A stretch of DNA of 41,085 nt from positions 1-41,085 of the forward strand of contig DKTP01000079.1 in assembly GCA_002473085.1 (NCBI GenBank). Reading direction: 5' to 3'. The position numbers were made by a program, and so were the translations under genes. The notes below the pieces were generated by a model, which searched no databases, was not told where the DNA came from, and saw only the letters and a list, made by a program, of their open reading frames with translations. The stretch comes from Anaerolineales bacterium UBA7227. GTDB lineage: Bacteria > Chloroflexota > Anaerolineae > Anaerolineales > Villigracilaceae. Shown here piece after piece: positions 15,188-22,271 of the stretch (the first letter of the stretch is position 1; the number at the start of each line of letters is the position of its first letter).

Positions 15188-15775
15188 ATGAGATTTAACT
15201 GGCGATTGGTTTTGGCGGCGATTTTCCTGCTGGTCTCCATTCCCCTTTTGATTTGGGGATTTTGGCCGCCGCGCCGCGAGACGGCGACGGTCCCTCTCGT
15301 GACCCCGGCGGGCGCGCCCTCACTGCCCGGGCGGACTGCCCGCCTGACGTATTCGCCCTCGATGCGCGCCGGGGATTCGCAGGTGGCGCGGCTGGACGTT
15401 TCCGCGGACGGCGACCTGCCTCCCGGCTATGACGTGGTCGCGGAGGCGCGGCTGGATTTTCCGCTGGCGGAGGCGCGGCCCGCGGAGCTCGTCAGCGCGG
15501 CGTTGACGGAGGGACACGGCGCGACGTTCTACTGGGAAGCGAAACCGCGCGAGACGAGAACTTCGAGCGGGACGCTTTGGCTGTACCTGCGATTCGTCCC
15601 GAAGGCGGGCGGCGAGGAGACGCGTCAGCCGGTCTGGGCGGAAAGGGTGGAGATCCGCTCCACGTCGCTGTTGGGGCGGACCGGAAGCGAGGCGCGGGCG
15701 GCTGGGGCGGCGGGGACGCTGGCCGGGTTGGTCATCCTGTTGTGGGCGCGTTCCGCGAAGCAGAATCGGGCGTGA
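15188..15775 (+). CDS. Unknown membrane-anchored protein
   Basis: I do not recognise this 195-residue protein. It has an N-terminal transmembrane segment (about 6-25, LVLAAIFLLVSIPLLIWGF), an extracytoplasmic domain of about 130 residues rich in Arg, Ala and Glu with beta-strand character (VARLDVSADGDLPPGYDVV), and a second hydrophobic segment near the C-terminus (about 172-187) before a short basic tail. I use the ATG at 15188; a TTG start eight codons upstream is possible. It is divergent from the GGDEF gene and stands alone before the nuo cluster. Confidence 0.6.
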   Translation: MRFNWRLVLAAIFLLVSIPLLIWGFWPPRRETATVPLVTPAGAPSLPGRTARLTYSPSMRAGDSQVARLDVSADGDLPPGYDVVAEARLDFPLAEARPAELVSAALTEGHGATFYWEAKPRETRTSSGTLWLYLRFVPKAGGEETRQPVWAERVEIRSTSLLGRTGSEARAAGAAGTLAGLVILLWARSAKQNRA

Positions 15776-15790
15776 CGTGGCGCCGTTTGG

Positions 15791-15828
15791 ACAGGAATGC
15801 CTCGGCTGGAAAGGCAAAGCCATCCTGT
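15791..15828 (+). terminator. Structured region after the 15188 gene
   Basis: ACAGGA at 15791-15796 pairs with TCCTGT at 15823-15828, with an inner GGCT/AGCC pairing. It lies just after the stop of the 15188 gene. There is no T run, so the terminator call is tentative. Confidence 0.35.
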
Positions 15829-15890
15829 AAATATATGACGATTATCACCCAAAAAATTGACATGCTTTCATTCAGCGCGTTTGCGCTTCA

Positions 15891-15899
15891 TGGTACAAT
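15891..15899 (+). promoter_or_regulatory. Promoter of the nuo-atp cluster
   Basis: TGGTACAAT is an extended -10 (TG at 15891-15892, TACAAT at 15894-15899), 48 bases upstream of the nuoA ATG. Just before it, AGCGC-GTTT-GCGCT (15874-15887) is an inverted repeat in the -35 region that could be an operator. A perfect TTGACA at 15857 is too far away to pair with this -10. Confidence 0.5.
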
Positions 15900-15946
15900 T
15901 TTCAGGTCAGCCTTGCGGTTGGCGGATATTTCTTTGAGGAGCGACC

Positions 15947-16303
15947 ATGCAAACCGAGTGGACCTACATTGGCTTGTTCCTGATCGTGGGCGCATTAATT
16001 CCGGCAGCGGCGATCATTGTGGCGGCGATTTTGTCTCCGCGGAAGCCCAATCCGATCAAGGCAAGCACATATGAATGCGGCATCGAAACGGTGGGAGAGA
16101 ATTGGGTGCAATTCAAGGCTCAGTATTACATTTTCGCCCTGATCTTTCTGGTCTTCGATGTGGAAACGGTGTTCCTGTTCCCGTGGGCGGTCTCGCTGAA
16201 CAAACTGGGTTTGTTTGTCGTGATCGAGGGCATCATCTTCATTGGAATCCTCGTCGCAGGACTCGTCTATACCTGGCGCAAAGGAATGCTGGAGTGGGTA
16301 TAG
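15947..16303 (+). CDS. nuoA: NADH-quinone oxidoreductase subunit A
   Basis: This is a 118-residue complex I membrane subunit with three transmembrane helices. The conserved loop YECGIETVGENWVQFKAQYY and the helix FALIFLVFDVETVFLFPWA are diagnostic. NuoA helps form the quinone channel at the junction with the peripheral arm. The ATG follows GAGGAG. It is the first gene of the cluster. The usual partners nuoB, nuoC and nuoD do not follow; nuoH comes next after a hairpin, which is unusual. Confidence 0.95.
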   Translation: MQTEWTYIGLFLIVGALIPAAAIIVAAILSPRKPNPIKASTYECGIETVGENWVQFKAQYYIFALIFLVFDVETVFLFPWAVSLNKLGLFVVIEGIIFIGILVAGLVYTWRKGMLEWV

Positions 16304-16321
16304 ATTTAAATTGGAAGGCGG

Positions 16322-16390
16322 AAGGCTGAAAGGATTTTCTTTTCAGCCTTTTCTTTGTGTAATACCTCCTCGCCTCCGGCAGGAGCGAGG
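16322..16390 (+). terminator. Attenuator-like hairpins between nuoA and nuoH
   Basis: AAGGCTGAAA at 16322-16331 pairs with TTTCAGCCTT at 16341-16350 and is followed by TTCTTT, as in an intrinsic terminator. A second hairpin, CCTCGCCTCC with GGAGCGAGG, occupies 16368-16390 just before the nuoH ribosome binding site. They could lower transcription of the downstream genes or mark a boundary where nuoB-D once stood. Confidence 0.5.
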
Positions 16391-16407
16391 GTAATCAGGA
16401 GCAACAC

Positions 16408-17580
16408 ATGGATTTTTGGAGCAATCCCATACAAGCGGCCGGCGACTGGCTTTCGGGCATTTTCGTCGGCTGGGGCATGGAAGCGGACGCCGCCCACGTG
16501 CTGACGGCGTTCATCGGCATCCTTCTGCTGATCACCGTGGTGATGGCGCTGGACATCTTCCTCGTCTGGCTGGAGCGCAAGATCGTGGCGCGCTTCCAGG
16601 ACCGCATCGGCCCCAACCGGCTCGGACCGTTCGGTTTGATCCAGCCCTTCGCCGACATCATCAAATTGATCATCAAGGAAAACATCTATCCCGTCGGCGT
16701 GGACAAGGCGATCTTCAACCTGGCGCCGATCATCATGATGATGTCCGTCCTGCTATTGTGGGCCGTGCTGCCGTTGACGAGTTTCCTCGGTCTCGACCTG
16801 AACGTGGGCGTGCTGTACCTCATCGGCGTCGGCGCGCTCGGGACGCTTTCGATCATCATGGCGGGCTGGGCCTCGAATAACAAGTATGCCCTGCTCGGCG
16901 CGTTCCGCCAGGTGGCGGTGATGATCTCGTACGAGATCCCGATGGTGGTGGCTCTGCTCATCCCGACCATCCTGGCCGGTTCGATGGGGATCAACTCCAT
17001 CGTCGCCGCGCAAAGCACATGGTATATCGTCCTCGCGCCGCTGGCGTTTGTGCTGTTCCTCATCTGCGCGACGGCCGAGTTGGGACGCGCGCCCTTCGAC
17101 CTGACCGAGGCCGAGTCCGAGCTGATCGCGGGTCATCACATCGAATATTCGGGGATGAAGTTCGGCTTGTTCTACGCCTCCGAACTCCTGCACACTTTCA
17201 CCTTTGGCGGTTTCATCGCGGCCTTTTTCTTCGGCGGCTGGCGCGGACCATGGGTGGACCAAATCCCTCTTCTGGGACTGTTGTACTTCCTCGTCAAAGC
17301 CGTGATCGGATATTGGATCTTCGGCTGGATCAAGTACACCTTCCCGCGCATCCGCATTGATAAGATGATGGACTTGAACTGGAAGTTCCTCGTCCCGTTT
17401 TCGTTCGCCCTGCTGGTGTACGTGGCGTTGACGAACGCGCTCCTGCGCGAGACGAGTTTTTACTCGTGGGGCATGTTCCTTTCCAATATTTTGTTCGGCT
17501 GGGTCACGCTCGAAATCCTGCGCCGGCGCGCGCGCGGCGAACGCGTGAAAGTGGAGACGGCGCAGAAACCCGGTTTCTGA
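16408..17580 (+). CDS. nuoH: NADH-quinone oxidoreductase subunit H
   Basis: This is a 390-residue membrane subunit that forms most of the quinone-binding chamber of complex I. Signature segments are ERKIVARFQDRIGPNRLGP, GAFRQVAVMISYEIPM and ELGRAPFDLTEAESELIAGH. It has about eight to nine transmembrane helices. The C-terminal residues QKPGF and the TGA stop are supplied by the palindromic repeat at 17563-17597, so the end of the protein has been reshaped by that element. Spacing to nuoJ is 31 bases. Confidence 0.95.
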   Translation: MDFWSNPIQAAGDWLSGIFVGWGMEADAAHVLTAFIGILLLITVVMALDIFLVWLERKIVARFQDRIGPNRLGPFGLIQPFADIIKLIIKENIYPVGVDKAIFNLAPIIMMMSVLLLWAVLPLTSFLGLDLNVGVLYLIGVGALGTLSIIMAGWASNNKYALLGAFRQVAVMISYEIPMVVALLIPTILAGSMGINSIVAAQSTWYIVLAPLAFVLFLICATAELGRAPFDLTEAESELIAGHHIEYSGMKFGLFYASELLHTFTFGGFIAAFFFGGWRGPWVDQIPLLGLLYFLVKAVIGYWIFGWIKYTFPRIRIDKMMDLNWKFLVPFSFALLVYVALTNALLRETSFYSWGMFLSNILFGWVTLEILRRRARGERVKVETAQKPGF

Positions 17581-17597
17581 AAGAAGCCTGGTTCCTG
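17563..17597. repeat. AGAAACC-C-GGTTTCT palindromic repeat overlapping the nuoH stop
   Basis: The perfect palindrome AGAAACCCGGTTTCT (17564-17578) is followed by a second, imperfect AAGCCTGGTTCCT arm. The same core is found at 10043-10075 and 25237-25268. It contains the nuoH stop codon and fills the nuoH-nuoJ gap. Confidence 0.7.
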
Positions 17598-17611
17598 ATG
17601 GAGATTCTTTT

Positions 17612-18133
17612 ATGACAGTGTTGCAGCTCATTTTCCTTTTGACGGCGGCGGTGATTCTGGGTTCGGCGGCGATGGTTGTGACGGCGAAGAACCTCGTCCA
17701 TGCCGCGCTGTGGCTGATCGTGACGCTCTTCGGAGCCGCGGTCTTGTTCGCCATCTTGAACGCGGGCTTCATCGCCGTCATTCAAGTGGTGGTGTACATC
17801 GGCGCCATCGCCATCCTGTTCATCTTCGCGGTGATGTTGACGCGCCGCGAGATGCTGGACCGCGGTCCGCAGTTGAATCGCGGCTGGCCGCTCTCCGCCG
17901 TCATCGCGGTTATCGTCTTCGGGGGGCTGGTCTGGCTGCTCCAGGGTTGGGACGGCCTGACGAAGACCGCGCCCGCCCTCGGTTCAGGATTCGACTCGCT
18001 GGATGCGCTGTCCAAAGCGCTGGTCTCGCCCGACGCGTACGTCCTGCCGTTCGAGGTCGCGTCCGTGCTGCTGTTGGCGGCGCTCGTCGGCGCGGTCTAT
18101 ATCGCATTCCAACCGAAAGGGGAGGAGAAATGA
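17612..18133 (+). CDS. nuoJ: NADH-quinone oxidoreductase subunit J
   Basis: This is a 173-residue complex I membrane subunit with five hydrophobic helices. The conserved core is NLVHAALWLIVTLFGAAVLF followed by AGFIAVIQVVVYIGAIAIL, the helix with the pi-bulge implicated in coupling. GGAG precedes the ATG. The TGA overlaps the nuoK ATG at 18130-18133. Confidence 0.94.
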   Translation: MTVLQLIFLLTAAVILGSAAMVVTAKNLVHAALWLIVTLFGAAVLFAILNAGFIAVIQVVVYIGAIAILFIFAVMLTRREMLDRGPQLNRGWPLSAVIAVIVFGGLVWLLQGWDGLTKTAPALGSGFDSLDALSKALVSPDAYVLPFEVASVLLLAALVGAVYIAFQPKGEEK

Positions 18134-18438
18134 TCCCGCTTTCCTGGTATCTGATTCTTTCGGCGGCGTTGTTCAGCATCGGCATGTTCGGCGTGCTGGC
18201 GCGCAAGAACGCCATCGCCATCCTGCTCGGCATCGAGTTGATGTTGAACGCCGTGAACATCAATCTGGTCTCGTTCTGGCGTTATAACGACCCGTCCCGC
18301 ATTGACGGACAGGTGTTCACCGTCATCGTCTTCGCGGTGGCGGCCGCGGAGGTGGCGGTGGGATTGGCGCTGATCATCTCCGTCTATCGCCGTCGCAACA
18401 CGGTCGTTGCCGACGAGATTGATTTGATGAAGTGGTAG
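18130..18438 (+). CDS. nuoK: NADH-quinone oxidoreductase subunit K
   Basis: This is a 102-residue, three-helix complex I subunit of the MrpC type. The two membrane glutamates needed for proton transfer are present in GIELMLNAVNINLV and in AAAEVAVGLALI. The ATG overlaps the nuoJ stop and has GGGGAGGAG upstream. The nuoL ATG follows after six bases. Confidence 0.94.
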   Translation: MIPLSWYLILSAALFSIGMFGVLARKNAIAILLGIELMLNAVNINLVSFWRYNDPSRIDGQVFTVIVFAVAAAEVAVGLALIISVYRRRNTVVADEIDLMKW

Positions 18439-18444
18439 GGACAC

Positions 18445-20652
18445 ATGACGACTGAAACATTGCTCTGGCTAATCCCCCTGCCGCCCGTACTGGCGTTCTT
18501 CTTGATCGTGATTTTCACGAACAAGAATCGGGCCCTCAGCCACACCATCGGCGTCGGCGCGGCGGCTCTCTCGTGGCTGGGTTCGATGATCGTGTTCGCG
18601 CGCGCCCTGGGCGTGCACGAACTCGGCAAGACGCCGTTCCAGTCAACTTTCAACTGGTTTCCGACGGGCGCGGCGTGGTTCAAAGTCGGCGTGTTGATTG
18701 ACCCGCTCGGCGCGGCGGTCTTGTTTTTCGTCGCGATCACGATCTTCATGATCTTCCTCTACAGCGTCGGCTATCACAATTACGGACAGCCCGCTGGCGA
18801 TCACGACCGCAAGGGACTTCCCCCGCACGGCGCGACCGTCACGGACGAGCATGGACACGCGCACGTCGTCCCCTCCATCGAGCCGATGTACTCGCGCTTT
18901 TTCGCCTTCCTCGGCCTGTTCGCCTTCGGCATGTACGTGCTGGTGCTTTCCGACAACCTGCTGACGCTCTTCGTCGGCTGGGAGATCATGGGACTCTGCT
19001 CGTACCTGCTGATCGGTTTCTGGTACGGAAAACCCTCGGCGCGCGACGCGGCGGTCAAGGCCTTTATGACCACCCGCGTCGGCGACGTGTTCATGCTGCT
19101 CGGCATCGCCTATCTCTACTCCGCGACCGGCACGCTGTCCTTCCGCGAGATCTTCAACAACGCAGGTTTCATGCAGGCGCTCGCGACGACCGCCACGCCC
19201 ATTCTCGGACTTTCCGCGGCGGGACTCATCGGTCTCCTGCTCTTTATCGGGACGATCGGCAAATCGGCGCAGTGGCCGCTGCACATCTGGCTGCCCGACG
19301 CGATGGAAGGCCCGACCCCCGTCAGCGCGATGATCCACGCCGCCACGATGGTTTCGGCGGGCGTGTACATGGTCATCCGCATGTTCCCGCTGCTCAGCCT
19401 CGACCCGCGGACGATGACCGTCGTCGCCTTCATTGGCACGTTCACCGCCATCTTCGCGGCGACCATCGCCGTCGCGCAGAACGACATCAAACGCGTGCTG
19501 GCGTATTCGACCATTTCGCAACTCGGTTTCATGATCGCCGCGCTCGGCATCGGCGCGTACGTGGCGGCGGCGTTCCACCTCATCACGCACGCCTTCTTCA
19601 AAGCCCTGCTCTTCCTCGGCTCTGGCTCCGTTATCCACGGCATGGAGCATGGCGTTTTGCACGTGCAGGGCGAACACGCAGGTTCGCCCCAACACGCAGG
19701 TTCGCCCCAACACGCAGGTTCGCCCCAACCGCCCCAACAGCACATTGACCCGCAGGATATGTTCAACATGGGCGGCCTCCGCAAGAAGATGCCCATCACG
19801 TTCTGGACTTTCCTCATCGGCGGCTTCGCGCTTTCGGGTTTTCCGCTCGTGACTGCGGGCTTCTGGTCGAAAGACGAGATTCTCGCCGACGCGTGGGGAC
19901 ACGGTCATCTAGCAGTCTTCATCACCCTCGCCGTCGCCGCGTTTATGACCGCCTTCTACACCATGCGCCAGATCACGCTGACCTTCCTCGGCGAGCCGCG
20001 CACGAAGGAGGCCGAACACGCCCAGGAGACTCCCTGGACGATGACCGTCCCGCTGATGGTCCTGGCGTTCTTCGCCGTGACCTATGGCTGGGTCGGCATC
20101 CCTGAGCATTTCCCTGGCCTCGGCGGACTCGTCCCGAACTGGTTCCACGATTTCGTCGGTCACACGCTGGCGCACGTCCCCGAAGCGGTGGAATTTAGTT
20201 ATGTTCCATTGTTTACATCCTTCGGCGTCGCGGGCTTCGGTCTGCTTTTCGGCTGGCTCTACTATCGCAACGTCAAATCCGCGAAGGAAGACGTCTTCCA
20301 AATTCCTGTATTGAAGAACAAATGGTACTTCGACGAAGCCTACAACTTCCTCTTCATCAAACCCGCCTATTGGTTCTCCGAGACCTTCGTCTACAAATGG
20401 ATGGACCAATGGCTGATTGACGGCATCCTGCATTCCTTCGGCAAAGCCACGCAGGGACTCGGCGCCGCGATCCGCAAGTACATTGACGTCATCGTCGTCA
20501 ACGGTTTCGGCGACCTCGTCGGCTACGGCACGAAGGACGTCGGGCAGGGACTCCGCCCGATGCAAACAGGACGCGTCCAACAGTACATGCTGGCCGCGCT
20601 GCTGACCGTCATCGTCGTCGGCGCCATCCTGACCTTCTTCCTGGCGGCGTAG
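18445..20652 (+). CDS. nuoL: NADH-quinone oxidoreductase subunit L, elongated lateral helix
   Basis: This is a 735-residue antiporter-like subunit at the far end of complex I, well above the usual 600-650 residues. Pumping residues are kept: Glu180 (FVGWEIMG), Lys273 (GTIGKSAQWPLH) and Lys386 (HAFFKALLF). Three insertions explain the length. The first is a His-rich loop at about 111-147. The second is a repeat-encoded loop, HAGSPQ three times, at 411-428. The third is about 27 extra residues in the C-terminal lateral helix: 66 residues separate FIKP (640) from QTGR (707), against about 39 in ordinary NuoL as I recall it. The last feature fits an enlarged complex with an extra NuoM, which is encoded downstream. 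Confidence 0.94.
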   Translation: MTTETLLWLIPLPPVLAFFLIVIFTNKNRALSHTIGVGAAALSWLGSMIVFARALGVHELGKTPFQSTFNWFPTGAAWFKVGVLIDPLGAAVLFFVAITIFMIFLYSVGYHNYGQPAGDHDRKGLPPHGATVTDEHGHAHVVPSIEPMYSRFFAFLGLFAFGMYVLVLSDNLLTLFVGWEIMGLCSYLLIGFWYGKPSARDAAVKAFMTTRVGDVFMLLGIAYLYSATGTLSFREIFNNAGFMQALATTATPILGLSAAGLIGLLLFIGTIGKSAQWPLHIWLPDAMEGPTPVSAMIHAATMVSAGVYMVIRMFPLLSLDPRTMTVVAFIGTFTAIFAATIAVAQNDIKRVLAYSTISQLGFMIAALGIGAYVAAAFHLITHAFFKALLFLGSGSVIHGMEHGVLHVQGEHAGSPQHAGSPQHAGSPQPPQQHIDPQDMFNMGGLRKKMPITFWTFLIGGFALSGFPLVTAGFWSKDEILADAWGHGHLAVFITLAVAAFMTAFYTMRQITLTFLGEPRTKEAEHAQETPWTMTVPLMVLAFFAVTYGWVGIPEHFPGLGGLVPNWFHDFVGHTLAHVPEAVEFSYVPLFTSFGVAGFGLLFGWLYYRNVKSAKEDVFQIPVLKNKWYFDEAYNFLFIKPAYWFSETFVYKWMDQWLIDGILHSFGKATQGLGAAIRKYIDVIVVNGFGDLVGYGTKDVGQGLRPMQTGRVQQYMLAALLTVIVVGAILTFFLAA
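19668..19726. repeat. Palindrome and 18-bp tandem triplication inside nuoL
   Basis: Three consecutive identical copies of an 18-bp unit (19673-19690, 19691-19708, 19709-19726) encode HAGSPQ three times. The first copy overlaps a palindrome, GGGCGAAC at 19668-19675 with GTTCGCCC at 19682-19689. It looks like a palindromic intergenic-type element that entered the gene in frame and was then duplicated in a surface loop. Confidence 0.8.
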
Positions 20653-20662
20653 GAGAACAATC

Positions 20663-22192
20663 ATGGACTTTTTGAACACACACCTCCTGAGCCTCATCCT
20701 GTTCATCCCGTCGCTCGCGGCGCTCGTCATCCTCTTCCTGCCCAGCGAAGAACATAAATTCATCCGCTGGACGGCCTTCCTTGCCAGCCTCATCCCGTTC
20801 GGGCTTTCGGTCTATTTGTGGATCCAATTTAATCCCGACCTGGCGGGCTATCAATTCGAAGTCAAATACGCCTGGTACGACGCCATCGCCTCCTCCCTCC
20901 ACCTCGGCGTGGACGGCCTCTCCCTGACGATGGTCCTGCTGACCACTTTCCTGACGCCGCTGGCCCTCCTCGCCTCGTTCAACATCAGCGACCGCGTCAA
21001 AGCCTACATGATGCTGTTCCTCTTTTTGGAAACGGGCATGTTGGGCGTCTTCCTGGCAATTGACCTGCTGGCGTTCTTCATCTTCTGGGAGATCGGCCTC
21101 GTCCCGATGTATTTCCTCATCAACCAGTGGGGGAGCGCCAATCGCAACTACGCTTCGCTCAAGTTCATGATCTACACCATGGGCGGCTCGCTCGGACTCC
21201 TGCTCGGCATCCAGTTGTTCGGCGTCCTCTTCCAGACCTTCGACCTGGCCGAGATCGTCGCGAAGTGGAACATGATTTCGCCCAACGCCACGTTTGGCGA
21301 GACTACCATCACATTTGCGACGATCAAAACCGTGGCTTTCTGGGCTTTCGTCGTCGCCTTCGCCATCAAAGTCCCCATCTGGCCGTTCCACACCTGGCTG
21401 CCCGACGCGCATACCGAGGCGCCGACGGCTGGCTCGATGATCCTGGCGGGCATCCTGTTGAAACTCGGCGCGTACGGATTCCTGCGCCTCGTCCTGCCGC
21501 TCTACCCGGAACAGGCGCAGTATTTCTCGGGCGCGCTGGCATTCCTCGCGGTCGCGGCGATTGTCTTCGGCGCGCTCGCCTCCTACGGTCAAACCGACTT
21601 CAAGCGGCTGGTGGCGTACTCGTCCGTGAACCACATGGGCTTCGTCCTGCTTGGGGTGGCCGCGGCCGCCCGGGCGGTCGGGACTCTCGACGCGACCATC
21701 GCCCTCAACGGCGCGGTCCTGCAAATGTTCAATCACGGACTCTCCGCAGCCGGCATGTTCTTCCTCGTCGGCGTGATCTACGAGCGCACGCACACCCGCG
21801 ACCTGAGCAAGTACGGCGGCCTCTTCACGCTCATTCCCGTCTATGGCGGCATCCTCATCTTTACCTCGATGTCTTCCCTCGGCCTGCCCGGACTCAACGG
21901 CTTCATCTCTGAATTTCTCGTCGTCCGCGGCTCCTGGCCGATCCTGACGGTCTATACCGCCATTGCCATGCTGGGACTGTTCTTCACGGGCGCGTACATT
22001 TTGAAGGCGATCAAGAACGTCCTGCACGGTCCGCTCAACGAGCATTGGGCCCAGGGCGAGCATAAACTGACCGAGATCAACACGCGCGAGATCCTGGTGA
22101 TGGTCCCGCTGATGGCGCTCATCCTCGTCATCGGCGTCTACCCCGCGTGGATTTTGGATGTCATCAATAAAGCGATGGTGATGCTCTTCTAG
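20663..22192 (+). CDS. nuoM: NADH-quinone oxidoreductase subunit M (copy 1, canonical)
   Basis: This is a 509-residue antiporter-like subunit of complex I with about 14 transmembrane helices. All the expected charged membrane residues are present: Glu143 (FWEIGLVPMY), Lys236 (FAIKVPIWPFHTW), Lys267 (GILLKLGAYG) and Glu417 (LNGFISEF). AGGAGA precedes the ATG, ten bases after the nuoL stop. The stop codon abuts the heptamer array at 22191. It is taken to be the normal pumping NuoM. Confidence 0.95.
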   Translation: MDFLNTHLLSLILFIPSLAALVILFLPSEEHKFIRWTAFLASLIPFGLSVYLWIQFNPDLAGYQFEVKYAWYDAIASSLHLGVDGLSLTMVLLTTFLTPLALLASFNISDRVKAYMMLFLFLETGMLGVFLAIDLLAFFIFWEIGLVPMYFLINQWGSANRNYASLKFMIYTMGGSLGLLLGIQLFGVLFQTFDLAEIVAKWNMISPNATFGETTITFATIKTVAFWAFVVAFAIKVPIWPFHTWLPDAHTEAPTAGSMILAGILLKLGAYGFLRLVLPLYPEQAQYFSGALAFLAVAAIVFGALASYGQTDFKRLVAYSSVNHMGFVLLGVAAAARAVGTLDATIALNGAVLQMFNHGLSAAGMFFLVGVIYERTHTRDLSKYGGLFTLIPVYGGILIFTSMSSLGLPGLNGFISEFLVVRGSWPILTVYTAIAMLGLFFTGAYILKAIKNVLHGPLNEHWAQGEHKLTEINTREILVMVPLMALILVIGVYPAWILDVINKAMVMLF

Positions 22193-22260
22193 AGATTAGA
22201 GATTAGAGACTAGAGAACCGTCCGAACCACTCTCTACTCTCTGTTCTCTGCTCTCTTCTC
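22191..22260. repeat. 7-base-period array between the two nuoM genes
   Basis: Ten heptamers fill the gap exactly. The first four are AGAGATT, AGAGATT, AGAGACT and AGAGAAC. The last five are CTCT-rich (TCTACTC, TCTGTTC, TCTGCTC and the like) and roughly complementary to them. The transcript could therefore fold into a long imperfect hairpin. The array overlaps the last two bases of the nuoM stop and ends just before the ribosome binding site of the second nuoM. Confidence 0.75.
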
Positions 22261-22271
22261 CAGAGGTGATT

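Noticed and set aside
15857..15862. Perfect TTGACA as the -35 of nuoA
   Set aside because: It is 31 bases from the TACAAT element, far beyond the usual 16-18, and no -10 lies at the right distance.
19673..19726. Three direct repeats as a possible CRISPR
   Set aside because: The units are contiguous with no spacers and are translated in frame within nuoL.
18643..19908. 421-residue minus-strand open frame opposite nuoL
   Set aside because: Highly charged, low-complexity translation typical of antisense frames in GC-rich DNA; nuoL is certain.
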